Shown here: one piece after another, positions 8,424 to 17,439 of the stretch
Position numbering within the stretch: the first letter of the stretch is position 1
Layout: each line of letters opens with the position of its first letter
Assembly (NCBI RefSeq): GCF_009830285.1
Contig: NZ_WUQX01000001.1
Location: 1,302,501 to 1,366,500, forward strand
Reading direction: 5' to 3'
From: Sporofaciens musculi
GTDB lineage: Bacteria > Bacillota > Clostridia > Lachnospirales > Lachnospiraceae
DNA: 64,000 nucleotides
The notes under the pieces: model-generated
What the model was told of the DNA's origin: nothing
The model's input: the letters and a program-made list of their open reading frames with translations, nothing else
Databases searched by the model: none
Made by a program: the position numbers and the translations under genes

Positions 8424-9782
8424 ATGAAGATAGTAATTATTGGTGACGGTAAGGTTGGGCATAAACTGACAGCCCAGTTATCAGAGGAAGACTATGATAT
8501 TGTTTTAATTGATCAGAATACGGGAAAACTAAAAGATGCGGTGAATCAGCTCGATATTTTCTGTATTCCTGGAAACGGAGCAGATATAGAGGTGCAGAAG
8601 CAGGCGGATGTTCCCCATGCTGATTTGGTGATTGCATGTGCGTCTATGGATGAGATGAATATGTTAAGCTGTCTCCTTGCCAAGAGGTTAGGCGCGAAGC
8701 ATACCATTGCCAGGGTGCGTAACCCCATTTATTACAGGCAGATTGATTTCTTTAAGGAGGATCTGCACTTAAGTATGGCGGTCAATCCGGAATTGTCGGC
8801 GGCAAATGAAATCGCCAGAATTCTTTTATTCCCTGAGGCCAGCAAGGTGGAGACTTTTATGAAGGGCAGGGTAGAGCTGGTAGAGCATGTTTTAAAGCAG
8901 GGCAGCCCCTTGGCGGGACTTTCCCTGGCAGACATTGGGCGCAAATTCGGTATCAATATCCTGGTCTGTGCTGTTAAGAGGGGAGCCTCTGTCTATATTC
9001 CAGATGGAGATTTCGTGGTGCAGGAGGATGATAGACTGCATATTGCAGCGGGACACCAGAACCTCCGGTCATTTTTTAAGTCTCTGGGACGTAAGAGCAC
9101 CAAGATTCGGCGGGTTTTGATCTGCGGCGGCGGAAACCTATGCTTCTATCTTACGCGCCAGCTACTTGAGGCAGGGATGCAGGTGAAGATTATTGAACGG
9201 AATAAGGAGAAATGTGAGTACCTGTGTGAGATGCTTCCCAAAGCCACCATCATACATGGTGATGCGGCAGATCACGACCTGCTTGTGGAGGAGGGAATCC
9301 AGAATACGGATGCAGTAGTTGCGCTGACGGGTATGGATGAGGAGAATATCATCATGTCCCTGTTTGCCAAGGCACAGGGGGTGGATAAGATTGTCGCCAA
9401 GGTAAATGAGGATTCACGGGCCCAGATGGTGGAGGGTCTTGGAATTGACAGTATCGTTTCCGTAAAAGGCGCGGCGGCGGATGAAATTGTGAATTATGTA
9501 CGTGCCAGGAAGAATTCTTACAGCAATGCAGACGTGGAGACCATTTACCGACTGCTTGGCGGCAAGGTTGAGGCAATGGAGTTTATCATCAAGAAAGCCT
9601 GTGATTTTACCAATGTTCCCCTAAAGAATCTGCCCACCAAGCCAAACCATCTGATTGCGTGTATTGGCAGAAAACGGAAGATTATCATTCCAGGCGGTGA
9701 TGACCATCTGGAGGTGGGCGACAGTGTTATCGTAGTTACGAAAGAGCATATTATCAATAAATTTACTGACATACTTGCGTAG
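8424..9782 (+). CDS. trkA: Trk potassium uptake regulatory subunit TrkA
   Basis: The 452-residue protein is a tandem RCK protein. The first NAD-binding domain is MKIVIIGDGKVGHKL with a TrkA_C domain near 140-220; the second is RRVLICGGGNLCFYL (about 226-240) with another TrkA_C domain at the end. Two RCK units are usual for TrkA, the cytosolic nucleotide-gated ring that controls TrkH. The ATG at 8424 is preferred to the one at 8409 because GAGGAT sits seven bases before it. A possible promoter, TTGCCA / TATAAT with a long 19-bp spacer, lies at 8339-8369. trkH follows 18 bp downstream. Confidence 0.95.
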   Translation: MKIVIIGDGKVGHKLTAQLSEEDYDIVLIDQNTGKLKDAVNQLDIFCIPGNGADIEVQKQADVPHADLVIACASMDEMNMLSCLLAKRLGAKHTIARVRNPIYYRQIDFFKEDLHLSMAVNPELSAANEIARILLFPEASKVETFMKGRVELVEHVLKQGSPLAGLSLADIGRKFGINILVCAVKRGASVYIPDGDFVVQEDDRLHIAAGHQNLRSFFKSLGRKSTKIRRVLICGGGNLCFYLTRQLLEAGMQVKIIERNKEKCEYLCEMLPKATIIHGDAADHDLLVEEGIQNTDAVVALTGMDEENIIMSLFAKAQGVDKIVAKVNEDSRAQMVEGLGIDSIVSVKGAAADEIVNYVRARKNSYSNADVETIYRLLGGKVEAMEFIIKKACDFTNVPLKNLPTKPNHLIACIGRKRKIIIPGGDDHLEVGDSVIVVTKEHIINKFTDILA

Positions 9783-9800
9783 GGGAGACGGGAATTAGTT

Positions 9801-11246
9801 ATGAATACAAAGATGATACGGTATATTCTGGGGAAAATGCTGGGGGTGGAGGCGGTGCTTTTGCTGCTTCCGGCGTTGGTGTCCCTAATCTACCGAGAAT
9901 TTAGCGGTGTGTTTTTCCTGATTTCGGCAGCCATTGCAGGGGTGGTTTTTCTGCTGGCAGGGGTGAAGAAGCCTGAGAACAGAAACATTTACGGGAAAGA
10001 AGGCATGATCATTGTGGCCAGCGCCTGGATTCTTTGGTCGCTGGTGGGGGCTCTGCCCTTTACCCTTTCTGGAAGTATTCCAGATTATGTGGATGCATTT
10101 TTTGAAACGGTATCCGGATTTACTACCACAGGCTCTACTATTTTGCCGGATATTGAAGCCTTGCCTCAGGGGATGCTGTTTTGGAGAAGCTTTACACACT
10201 GGATCGGCGGTATGGGAGTGCTGGTGTTTGTCTTGGTGCTCACCAAGCTGGACAAGAAAAATACCATGTATCTGATACGGGCGGAGGTGCCAGGACCGGA
10301 GAAGGATAAGCTGGTGCCAAAGACCATGTCCACGGCTAGAATCCTGTATGGAATGTATTTCGGGCTGACGGCCATTGAAGTGCTTCTTCTTCTGCTGGGA
10401 GGGATGAACCTGTACGACAGCCTGATTTTTTCCTTTGGTACGGCAGGGACAGGAGGATTTGCCAACTATTCGTCAAGTGTAGGGCACTTTGACAGCGCAT
10501 ATATTGACGGTGTGATTACGGTATTTATGATATTGTTTGGAATTAACTTTAACTTGTATTTTTTCCTGCTGCTTAGGGACTTCAAACCAGTCTGGAAGAA
10601 TGAGGAGTTGAAGACTTATCTTTTGATGATACTGTCAGCGGCCTGCCTGATTACCCTTAATATTAACCATTTGTATGGCAATCCTTTGCATGCCTTCCGG
10701 TACGCGATTTTTCAGGTGGCGTCCATCATCACTACGACTGGTTATGCGACGGCGGATCATACGCTGTGGCCCATGTTTTCCCAGTGTGTACTGCTGTTTC
10801 TGATGATGGTTGGCGCTTGTGCCTCCTCCACTGGCGGAGGTATGAAGGTTGCTCGTTTTATGATGATGATGAAATGTATTAAGCGTGAGATTATGCAGAT
10901 GGTACATCCAAAGTCTGTCAGCATCATCCGTATGAATGGGAAGAAGGTAGATGAAGATGTATTGAGAACCTTGAATGTCTATCTGATGGCGTATATCGGG
11001 ATTATTGCAGGTTCGGTACTGCTGGTATCTATTGATAATATGGATTTTGGTACAACGTTTAGTTCGGTACTGACTACGCTTAACAACATTGGACCTGGAA
11101 TTAATGATGTGGGTCCTAATGGGAATTTTGCAGGATTTTCGCCGTTGTCGAAGCTGGTGTTCTGCTGCGACATGCTGGCGGGGCGTCTGGAGATTTTCCC
11201 CTTCCTGATGCTGTTTACCGCTTCGGCGTGGAACAGGAAATTTTAA
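9801..11246 (+). CDS. trkH: Trk potassium uptake channel subunit TrkH
   Basis: The 481-residue membrane protein has multiple helices and the repeated K+ filter-type loops: TVSGFTTTGST (about 94-104), SFGTAGTGGFANYS (about 212-225), TTTGYATAD (about 312-320) and TTLNNIGPGIND (about 427-438). These are the four selectivity segments of the SKT/Trk superfamily. It forms the ion-conducting dimer gated by TrkA, the gene just upstream. Start ATG at 9801. The next gene starts 12 bp after it, so the operon continues. Confidence 0.95.
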   Translation: MNTKMIRYILGKMLGVEAVLLLLPALVSLIYREFSGVFFLISAAIAGVVFLLAGVKKPENRNIYGKEGMIIVASAWILWSLVGALPFTLSGSIPDYVDAFFETVSGFTTTGSTILPDIEALPQGMLFWRSFTHWIGGMGVLVFVLVLTKLDKKNTMYLIRAEVPGPEKDKLVPKTMSTARILYGMYFGLTAIEVLLLLLGGMNLYDSLIFSFGTAGTGGFANYSSSVGHFDSAYIDGVITVFMILFGINFNLYFFLLLRDFKPVWKNEELKTYLLMILSAACLITLNINHLYGNPLHAFRYAIFQVASIITTTGYATADHTLWPMFSQCVLLFLMMVGACASSTGGGMKVARFMMMMKCIKREIMQMVHPKSVSIIRMNGKKVDEDVLRTLNVYLMAYIGIIAGSVLLVSIDNMDFGTTFSSVLTTLNNIGPGINDVGPNGNFAGFSPLSKLVFCCDMLAGRLEIFPFLMLFTASAWNRKF

Positions 11247-11258
11247 AAAGGAGATTAT

Positions 11259-12887
11259 ATGAATTTTAAGAAAAAGTTATTGATTGTGTTAGCCGTGATT
11301 GTGGCGGCGGGAGGATATTATTATGCGGCGCTGCCTGCGATTAATATCCATTCGTCTGAAACGTGGTTCTTTGGGATGTTTTTGCTGGTTGCTCTCGCGG
11401 CTGCCTATGCTCTGCGCAGAAAACTTGGCAGGAAAGAGTTAAAACAGAGCAAGGTAATGAAATTTTTTGGCGTGCTGATACTGGGGGCGGGAATCGTGTA
11501 TCTCCTTGGCTCGTTGTTGTCATCACCCATTGTCAATGCGAAGAAATACCAGAAGCTGCTAACAGTAGAAGAGGGAGAATTTACAGAGGATATAGAGGAG
11601 CTTTCTTTCGATAAGATTCCGCTTCTGGATAAGGGGACTGCTGAGATCCTCGGTGACCGGAAGATGGGAAGCATGGTGGATATGGTTTCTCAGTTTGAGG
11701 TGGACAATATTTACAGTCAGATTAACTATAAGGATAATCCGGTTAGGGTGTCTCCACTTAGGTATGCCAGCCTGATCAAATGGTTTACTAATCGCTCGAA
11801 TGGTATTCCGGCATATATCCGTATCAATATGGCGACTCAGACCACAGAGCTTGTAAAGCTTGAGAAAGGTATTCGATATACGACCAGCGAGCACTTTAAC
11901 CGGAATATTTACCGGCATCTGCGGTTTGCCCATCCCACTTATATTTATGGCGAGCTGAGTTTTGAGATAGATGAGGAGGGAATCCCTTACTGGATTGCGC
12001 CGGTTAAGAAGTTCAATATCGGTCTTTTTGGCGGTGAGACGGTGGGCAAGGTGGTATTGTGCAATGCTGTGACAGGGGATATGAAGACCTATGATATCGA
12101 GGAGGTTCCGCAATGGGTGGACAGGGCTTACTCGGCAGACCTTTTGGTGCAGTTGTTTGACTACTACGGTACTTTGAAGCATGGGTTTTTCAACAGTGTG
12201 TTAAGCCAGAAGGATTGCTTAAAGACCACGGATGGGTATAATTATCTGGCGTTGGATGATGATGTGTGGATGTATACGGGTGTAACCTCGGTAAACGGCG
12301 ACCAGTCGAATGTTGGTTTCGTGCTGTCCAATCAGAGAACCATGGAGACAAAGTATTACAAGGTGGAGGGTGCGACGGAGGCTTCTGCCATGTCTTCTGC
12401 GGAAGGACAGGTGCAGAACCTAAAGTATAAGGCCACGTTTCCGCTGCTGCTTAACATTTCAGATGAGCCCACATATTTTATCGCGTTGAAGGATGATGCG
12501 GGGCTGGTAAAGAAATATGCCATGGTCAACGTGCAGAAGTACCAAATTGTTGCCATTGGCGACAGTGTGAGCCAGTGTGAGGAGAATTATCTTGAGCTGT
12601 TGTTTAGCAATGGGGTTAAGGAGACAGAGAAGGACACACGGGAGGTCAAGAAGATTACCGGAAAAATAACGAAGATTGCCCAGGCGGTCATTGACGGAAC
12701 GTCTCATTACTATATTATGGTGGATAGTTCACAGGATATCTTCGACATTTCTGTGGTTGATTTTATTGATGTGGTCCGCTGTGAAGAAGGACAGGAGATA
12801 GTCATGGAGTATAAAAAGGATGAGAGGGCTAATCTTGTCATGTCCCTTGAGATTCGTGGAAGCCAGATCGAGGCAGTTGAGGATTGA
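11259..12887 (+). CDS. Membrane-anchored protein of unknown function in the trk operon
   Basis: The 542-residue protein starts with a hydrophobic segment (KLLIVLAVIVAAGGYYY, residues 5-21), a second at about 36-51 (WFFGMFLLVALAAAYA) and a third at about 69-89 (FFGVLILGAGIVYLLG). A large region of about 450 residues follows, likely outside the membrane, with no catalytic motif that I recognise. It contains two stretches resembling repeated beta-rich modules (YWIAPVKKFNIGLFGG; GYNYLALDDDVWMYTG). Start ATG at 11259, with AAGGAGA before it. It is only 12 bp after trkH, so it is probably co-transcribed and may have a role linked to ion or envelope homeostasis. No function is claimed. Confidence 0.7.
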   Translation: MNFKKKLLIVLAVIVAAGGYYYAALPAINIHSSETWFFGMFLLVALAAAYALRRKLGRKELKQSKVMKFFGVLILGAGIVYLLGSLLSSPIVNAKKYQKLLTVEEGEFTEDIEELSFDKIPLLDKGTAEILGDRKMGSMVDMVSQFEVDNIYSQINYKDNPVRVSPLRYASLIKWFTNRSNGIPAYIRINMATQTTELVKLEKGIRYTTSEHFNRNIYRHLRFAHPTYIYGELSFEIDEEGIPYWIAPVKKFNIGLFGGETVGKVVLCNAVTGDMKTYDIEEVPQWVDRAYSADLLVQLFDYYGTLKHGFFNSVLSQKDCLKTTDGYNYLALDDDVWMYTGVTSVNGDQSNVGFVLSNQRTMETKYYKVEGATEASAMSSAEGQVQNLKYKATFPLLLNISDEPTYFIALKDDAGLVKKYAMVNVQKYQIVAIGDSVSQCEENYLELLFSNGVKETEKDTREVKKITGKITKIAQAVIDGTSHYYIMVDSSQDIFDISVVDFIDVVRCEEGQEIVMEYKKDERANLVMSLEIRGSQIEAVED

Positions 12888-12898
12888 TCCAGGCTCTT

Positions 12899-12966
12899 TG
12901 GGTGTACCCCAAGGGGCGCTCAGAAATGCATGCTGACGGGCAGGTGGAGTTCGTTCATCAAGGGAT
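12899..12966 (+). repeat. Dispersed structured repeat, copy A
   Basis: It begins 11 bp after the stop codon of the preceding gene. It aligns along its whole length with the copy at 15259-15326 at about 70% identity by eye. It has a GTGTACCCCAAGGGG-like start, an ATGCATGC core, the hairpin arm GGTGGAGTTCGTTCATCA and an AAGGGATA end. Confidence 0.55.
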
Positions 12967-12973
12967 AGAGGAT

Positions 12974-13008
12974 AGAAAAGGGATGTCGAAAGATGGCATC
13001 CCTTTTCT
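12974..13008. terminator. Hairpin, probable terminator of the trk operon
   Basis: AGAAAAGGGATG and CATCCCTTTTCT pair perfectly over 12 bp with an 11-nt loop. The stem itself ends in TTTTCT but there is no long T-run afterwards. The rest of the gap up to 13181, between convergent genes, holds nothing I recognise. Confidence 0.6.
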
Positions 13009-13181
13009 GCTCAGCTAATTTAACCAGGCATGCGTCTTTGTGTATTCGCTGGTCAGAAAGTACGATATCTTAAAAAGCCGGAAGGGATTCTGGCAGTATT
13101 ATGGTATTTTTCGGGATTGTAAGAATATTGTTGAGCTTCTTTTATGTCGTCAATAATTCCAAATTGTGTATAAATCATGTG

Positions 13182-14084
13182 TTATTCACCTGTAAATTCA
13201 GAATGGGATTTTAAATGCTCCTTTTTCAACTGCTGAACCGTTTTAAGGGGCAGGCCAATGCGTTCTGCAATGATATTTTCATCAAGAATATCAATCAGAT
13301 TTTTCGCAATCTGTAATTTCTGTTTCGCGCTGCCCTGAGAAATACCTTGGGAAAATCCGTCATTATATAACATCTGTCCAACCCTGGTCATGCGCATCGC
13401 CTCCTTAACTTCTTTTAATTCTACTGAATCTAAAAACTTTTCTGCCATGGCATAAATCACCGCCTCAAATCTTTGAATATCTTCATGATTGATGGATGTA
13501 ATATCTTTTGTAATGGAAAATGCAGTGAGAATCCGATCTTTCTGAGAGGTTTTACCGTTCATTAAGGGAGACAGGGCTAATTGTACGAGATCCTGTCGGG
13601 TTACGGGTATCCCCTGCCTGAGCTTTTCTGCCAGGTCTCTGAACAATTCATCAGCATTTCTATCCTTCATGATAATAAGTATCACCCGATAAGTGTTCAC
13701 GCCTTCATGCAGTTCTGTGACCGGCCTCTTAATACTTCCAGAATAAAGAACATATGTGGTGACCGGAACCTTGTGATAATAGCTGGCCGTTGCTTCATAA
13801 TTGCGAAAACGCCGCAAACCAGCAATCCCTTCATTGGTGCTCTGAAATTCAAAGTGTATCCACGAGCCATCCTCCATCACGAAATTAAAATCTTGGAATA
13901 ACTTCTTTATCTCAAGCTGCACCAGCTCTGTTGGTGCAAGGGAACGTACTTTACCTGAAATTCCAAAGTAAGGAATCAGTTCATCTGCGAAAAATTGAGC
14001 CATGAGCTTCATAGCCGCGTCTTCATGTTGGGCGGCAGCAGAAGTAGTTTCTAACCATGCCTCATGAGGGATAGAAATTTCCAT
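13182..14084 (-). CDS. Rpn-family PD-(D/E)XK nuclease / transposase-like protein
   Basis: The 300-residue protein matches the recombination-promoting nuclease (Rpn, YhgA-like) group. It has an N-terminal nuclease core with WIHFEFQSTNEG (the ExQ motif, residues about 74-85) following LVQLEIKKLFQDFNFV. A middle segment, TYRVILIIMKDRN, precedes a helical tail with MTRVGQMLYNDGFSQG and a degenerate helix-turn-helix. Members nick DNA, promote RecA-independent recombination and are often highly variable. Start ATG at 14084 with GGAGA nearby. It stands alone in a variable stretch. Confidence 0.8.
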   Translation of the reverse strand: MEISIPHEAWLETTSAAAQHEDAAMKLMAQFFADELIPYFGISGKVRSLAPTELVQLEIKKLFQDFNFVMEDGSWIHFEFQSTNEGIAGLRRFRNYEATASYYHKVPVTTYVLYSGSIKRPVTELHEGVNTYRVILIIMKDRNADELFRDLAEKLRQGIPVTRQDLVQLALSPLMNGKTSQKDRILTAFSITKDITSINHEDIQRFEAVIYAMAEKFLDSVELKEVKEAMRMTRVGQMLYNDGFSQGISQGSAKQKLQIAKNLIDILDENIIAERIGLPLKTVQQLKKEHLKSHSEFTGE

Positions 14085-14340
14085 ATAGTCTCCCTTCCTG
14101 TAAAACTATATAGAGAACTATCTGATATCACTATATCAAAAATTAACTGGTAAGACAATGGATTTACAAAATAAAAATGAATAGTAACGCTTTTGAAAAT
14201 ATCCTGAAATATAAGGAGGATTCAATAAAAGATTGGACTAATGATTTAATAAAAGATATCTGAAGGTTTCATATCAAAAAGACAGTTCTGCCATATAGCT
14301 ACCATTGTCTGTAAATAAAGTGTAATTGATAAATATAAGG
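14085..14340. other. Intergenic stretch between divergent genes
   Basis: AT-rich sequence with no convincing gene. A 28-codon open frame at 14177-14263 lacks a ribosome site. No strong promoter for the leftward gene could be picked out. Confidence 0.3.
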
Positions 14341-14370
14341 TTGTCAAGAAAAAAACTCTTGCGTTATAAT
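14341..14370 (+). promoter_or_regulatory. Promoter of the acyltransferase-like gene
   Basis: TTGTCA (14341-14346), 18-bp spacer, TATAAT (14365-14370). Its position, downstream of an alternative start at 14326, supports the ATG at 14419 as the real start. Confidence 0.65.
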
Positions 14371-14418
14371 GAAGATATTAAAAATCTAGGTAAAATAGGA
14401 TGGAGAGGTGTGGTTATA

Positions 14419-15258
14419 ATGGGAATGACCCAGGAAAAATTATATAATCTGATTCAATTACAGCCTGAAATAATTCAAAAGTTGAAATTAATGGACAGTC
14501 ATATGGATATGAAAGCGGTGGAAAATGAGTTGAATCAAATGGTTGACAGAAAATCATCCTGGGAGGCTTACCAGCGTCTTAAAACTATTTTTCAGGAAGA
14601 TGAAGAACATCTGAGAATGCTCTATTGCCAGTTGGAATGTGCCTGCCGCATATATGAGAAATATGTGGAGAAGAATATTCCAGTGAACATTTACATAGAC
14701 ACCATGAAATGTTTTACAAGATTTATGGAGGAATGTAAGAAGAAAAACGGCCGCATGTTTTTTGACAGAGGGTGGTGGACCTACAGGCAGGTCAGTATGA
14801 GTCTGTTTAGAATTGGGGCGCTGGAATATGAATTCAAGGAGTATAACCGTGAAAATGTAATCGCAGTCCATATCCCTTCAGATGCGGATTTGTCGCTGGC
14901 TTCCGTGAGTCAATCCATGGAGCAGGCAGAAAAGTTTTTTAAAGCTTATTACAGTGATTACCAATTTTGTAAGTATACCTGCAATTCCTGGCTGCTGTCG
15001 CCAGTTTTGAAGCCATTGTTGTCAAGAGAGTCTAATATCTTATCTTTTCAGGAGAGATTTGATATTATAGAAGAAAATCAGGATGATAAAGAATTCCTGG
15101 AATGGTTGTTTCAAGCTCCGGCAGATACAGAGTATAGTAACCTTCCTTCTGTGACCAGTTTACAGAAAAGGGTTAAGACGCTGCTTCAAAATGGTAGAAC
15201 AGTTGGCTCGGCATACGGAATTCTAAAAAAGAGATGCAGAAATTGGATAAAAGTTTAA
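14419..15258 (+). CDS. Acyltransferase-domain protein (GNAT_C / NAT_N-like)
   Basis: The 279-residue protein starts MGMTQEKL at 14419, behind GGAGAGG. It contains FDRGWWTYRQVSMSLFRIG followed by LEYEF and AVHIPSDADL, which I recognise from clostridial proteins annotated as acyltransferase-domain proteins with an N-terminal helical part and a GNAT-like C-terminal half. The C-terminus carries a segment LPSVTSLQKRVKTLLQNG. The acyl donor and acceptor are unknown. It is transcribed alone from the promoter at 14341 and is followed directly by a dispersed repeat. Confidence 0.6.
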   Translation: MGMTQEKLYNLIQLQPEIIQKLKLMDSHMDMKAVENELNQMVDRKSSWEAYQRLKTIFQEDEEHLRMLYCQLECACRIYEKYVEKNIPVNIYIDTMKCFTRFMEECKKKNGRMFFDRGWWTYRQVSMSLFRIGALEYEFKEYNRENVIAVHIPSDADLSLASVSQSMEQAEKFFKAYYSDYQFCKYTCNSWLLSPVLKPLLSRESNILSFQERFDIIEENQDDKEFLEWLFQAPADTEYSNLPSVTSLQKRVKTLLQNGRTVGSAYGILKKRCRNWIKV

Positions 15259-15326
15259 GTGTATACCCAAGGGCACACCGTAATACATGCCCTTCGGGCT
15301 GGTGGACTTCGTCCACCAAGGTATAA
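15259..15326 (+). repeat. Dispersed structured repeat, copy B
   Basis: It begins immediately after the stop codon of the preceding gene. Three nested elements are visible: an outer stem TATACC (15262-15267) with GGTATA (15320-15325), a first hairpin GGGCA / TGCCC, and a perfect second hairpin TGGTGGAC-TTC-GTCCACCA. Together they predict a three-way junction. It is the best-preserved copy; relatives are at 12899, 22144 and 49245. Confidence 0.65.
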
Positions 15327-15365
15327 AAAAGTATCACGGCAGATTCCCACCCATTGCCGTGATAC
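15323..15365 (-). terminator. Terminator of the P-loop gene
   Basis: GTATCACGGCA (15331-15341) pairs with TGCCGTGATAC (15355-15365). On the minus strand the stem is followed by a run of six T, so it terminates the leftward gene at 15380. Confidence 0.75.
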
Positions 15366-15379
15366 TCCTTCGTGTTGCC

Positions 15380-15802
15380 TTAATTCAGATAGCTGTAGCC
15401 GCCCTCGCGGATATCAGTAAGTTCGCTCTTGTCTGCGCTTAAGCTCACAAAGAACTCAATCCCGCATTCAGTCGAAATCTTCTTCAGCCTCTCAACAAAA
15501 TCCGGCACATTCTCAAGGGAGATGTCGGCGTGCTTCATAACTCCGTCAATGAAGACGCACTCAATATCATGGTTAGAACTATACATGCCATATAAAAAGC
15601 CTATGTATTCGTCCGTGTTCGTGATGGAGGTAAAATCATCCATACAGATTGTACGGATGTCAAACGTAACACTTGCCGTGTCTCTATGGGTTTTCTTGAT
15701 AAATACTACGTTACCGTTACATTCTTTTGCTTTCTTATTCGCAAGCTCGATCATTTTCTGTGTCTTTCCACTCCCTTTTGGGCCAGTCAATAAATTTACC
15801 AT
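15380..15802 (-). CDS. Small P-loop ATP-binding protein
   Basis: The 140-residue protein opens with a Walker A loop GPKGSGKT (residues 7-14) and has a Walker B-like strand CVFIDG (about 87-92). It is short, one minimal RecA/AAA-like core, with no DNA-binding or membrane part. Similar proteins appear in clostridial genomes under vague names such as ATP-binding or PilT-like protein. The start ATG at 15802 has GGAGAGG before it. The substrate or partner is unknown. Confidence 0.7.
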   Translation of the reverse strand: MVNLLTGPKGSGKTQKMIELANKKAKECNGNVVFIKKTHRDTASVTFDIRTICMDDFTSITNTDEYIGFLYGMYSSNHDIECVFIDGVMKHADISLENVPDFVERLKKISTECGIEFFVSLSADKSELTDIREGGYSYLN

Positions 15803-15928
15803 CGTAAACCTCTCCTTTATGTATTATTCATTTACTGAAATCATCAGTATGATCTGTGTACAACTATTATACACTAAACAGGGAGTTGGAACAACTAAAA
15901 TTGTGACTTTTGTATAAGAAAATATTAC

Positions 15929-15957
15929 TTGACTTATTTTTACATTCTTCATATAAT
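15929..15957 (+). promoter_or_regulatory. Strong rightward promoter with no adjacent rightward gene
   Basis: TTGACT (15929-15934), 17-bp spacer, TATAAT (15952-15957). The next feature to the right is the IS110 element in the opposite orientation; the next rightward gene is leuS at 17836. The promoter may once have served leuS directly. The rest of the 15803-16109 gap holds nothing else I recognise. Confidence 0.6.
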
Positions 15958-16109
15958 AAGTAAGAAACTCATTTTTCAGAAAGTCCAGCTAAGAAATGTC
16001 AATAGCTAAAATGAAAAATGTTAAAAAAGTTTTTCAGAAGCATTTGATGTAAAAAGGGTAACTTTAATAAGCCCACCCATGTGGAACTATTTAAAATTCA
16101 TAAGACCTG

Positions 16110-17423
16110 TTAGGCTGCGTTCCGTACCTTGTCAGGCTGCGCTGCCAGATACCGCTCACAGTGTTCCTGAGGAGTGATGATCTCAAATGGTTTATTATCC
16201 CGGAGCATGGCAAAAATGATATTGCAGATTTTATGCATGACAGCCCCGACAGCCACGTTTTTCTTCTTGCTTTTGCATTTGTCGGTATAATAGCCGTGGA
16301 TAACTGGATTTACTGGTGTTTTTGTCCCTTTATCCACCTTAAGATTATTGATAGCCACCATATGCAGGATACGCCTGGCAAGGCTAGAACCCCTCTTGGA
16401 CATGTGGACTTTATCCCCATTGAACTTGCCGGATTGCTTCACGGCAGGATCCAAGCCGAAGTAAGCATAAAGCTTCTTTGGGGAAGAAAACAGGTCAAAG
16501 GAGCCCATTTCAGCGATCAGGACGGCTGCACTGAGAAAACCGACACCACGCAGGGACTGGAGAAGGAAGATACGGTCATAAACCGGCGTCCCTTCCAGCT
16601 TATCAACAGCCTTATGCAGGTCCTCAAGTATATTGTCCAGATGCTCCTGGTATTCCCGGTAGGTTTTGATATACAGCCGGATCCGGAGTGCACTGCTTTG
16701 AAGCGCACGTCCGAAAACAGCGGCGTCCTTTGCGGCAGCACGTATGGCATCATATTTGGAAACGGCATATTTTTCACCGAAACGTGCGGTTTTGCGTATG
16801 GTTTCCACAAGTATGTCTTTTGGGGCGGCAAGCATGTCTGCGGCAAGGGGGTAAGCTTCCAGGAGCTTTAAGGAAGTTTGGGTAGTGACCTTGCTAAACA
16901 CTTTCCGGTATGCGGGAAAGGACACTTTCAGTTCCGCCGTGAGCTTCAGTACGACAGCGGACTGCAGGTCCTTGAAGTAATAGTAGTCCCGTACCAGGTT
17001 GCGCAGGTCAATGACCTCATCATCTGGTATGATGGAAGTCTTCAGGGAAGCATCCAGGCCGACTTTGGCAGCTTTTTTTGAATCAAATTTATCATTATGC
17101 AGTTTCCTAACGTTCATATTTGTGCTATTCTTAGTGATGATAGGATTAATGACTGAGCAGTCAAACCCCTTATCACGAAGGAAGTACAGGAGCGGGATGT
17201 GGTAGATCCCGGTGGACTCAAGGAAGCAGCGGCTTTCGAGGGAATACATCTCTTGTGCTTCCTTTATTTTTGCGACAGCTTGCTCACGGGACTGCGGATC
17301 AGAATGAATGATCTTAAAAGGTTTTCCAGAGAGAATGCCATTGGGCAGCATGATGGACATCCAGGTGAAGTCTGCGCCGACATCAAGCCCGACTGAGAGA
17401 TAAGGGATGCTTTCAAGCATCAT
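16110..17423 (-). CDS. IS110-family transposase (bridge-RNA-guided DEDD recombinase)
   Basis: The 437-residue protein has the N-terminal RuvC-like domain (LSVGLDVGADF with its first catalytic Asp, then CFLESTGIYHIPL with the Glu, and a later conserved NPIITKNS). The C-terminal Tnp domain contains LRGVGFLSAAVLIAEMG, YAYFGLDPAVKQSGKF and SKRGSSLARRILH. The length is normal and there is no frame break, so it may be active. A seven-codon leader frame (17443-17420), with AAAGGA before it, ends inside the recombinase ATG, suggesting coupled translation. In this family the enzyme uses a non-coding RNA to choose donor and target DNA. Confidence 0.93.
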   Translation of the reverse strand: MMLESIPYLSVGLDVGADFTWMSIMLPNGILSGKPFKIIHSDPQSREQAVAKIKEAQEMYSLESRCFLESTGIYHIPLLYFLRDKGFDCSVINPIITKNSTNMNVRKLHNDKFDSKKAAKVGLDASLKTSIIPDDEVIDLRNLVRDYYYFKDLQSAVVLKLTAELKVSFPAYRKVFSKVTTQTSLKLLEAYPLAADMLAAPKDILVETIRKTARFGEKYAVSKYDAIRAAAKDAAVFGRALQSSALRIRLYIKTYREYQEHLDNILEDLHKAVDKLEGTPVYDRIFLLQSLRGVGFLSAAVLIAEMGSFDLFSSPKKLYAYFGLDPAVKQSGKFNGDKVHMSKRGSSLARRILHMVAINNLKVDKGTKTPVNPVIHGYYTDKCKSKKKNVAVGAVMHKICNIIFAMLRDNKPFEIITPQEHCERYLAAQPDKVRNAA

Positions 17424-17439
17424 AAGTACTTTTGGTATT

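Noticed and set aside
14177..14263. 28-codon open frame before the acyltransferase-like gene
   Set aside because: No ribosome site and no family resemblance; chance open frame in AT-rich DNA.
16161..16871. Long open frame (236 codons) opposite the IS110 recombinase
   Set aside because: It is the antisense frame of a well-supported transposase and has no ribosome site or protein motif.
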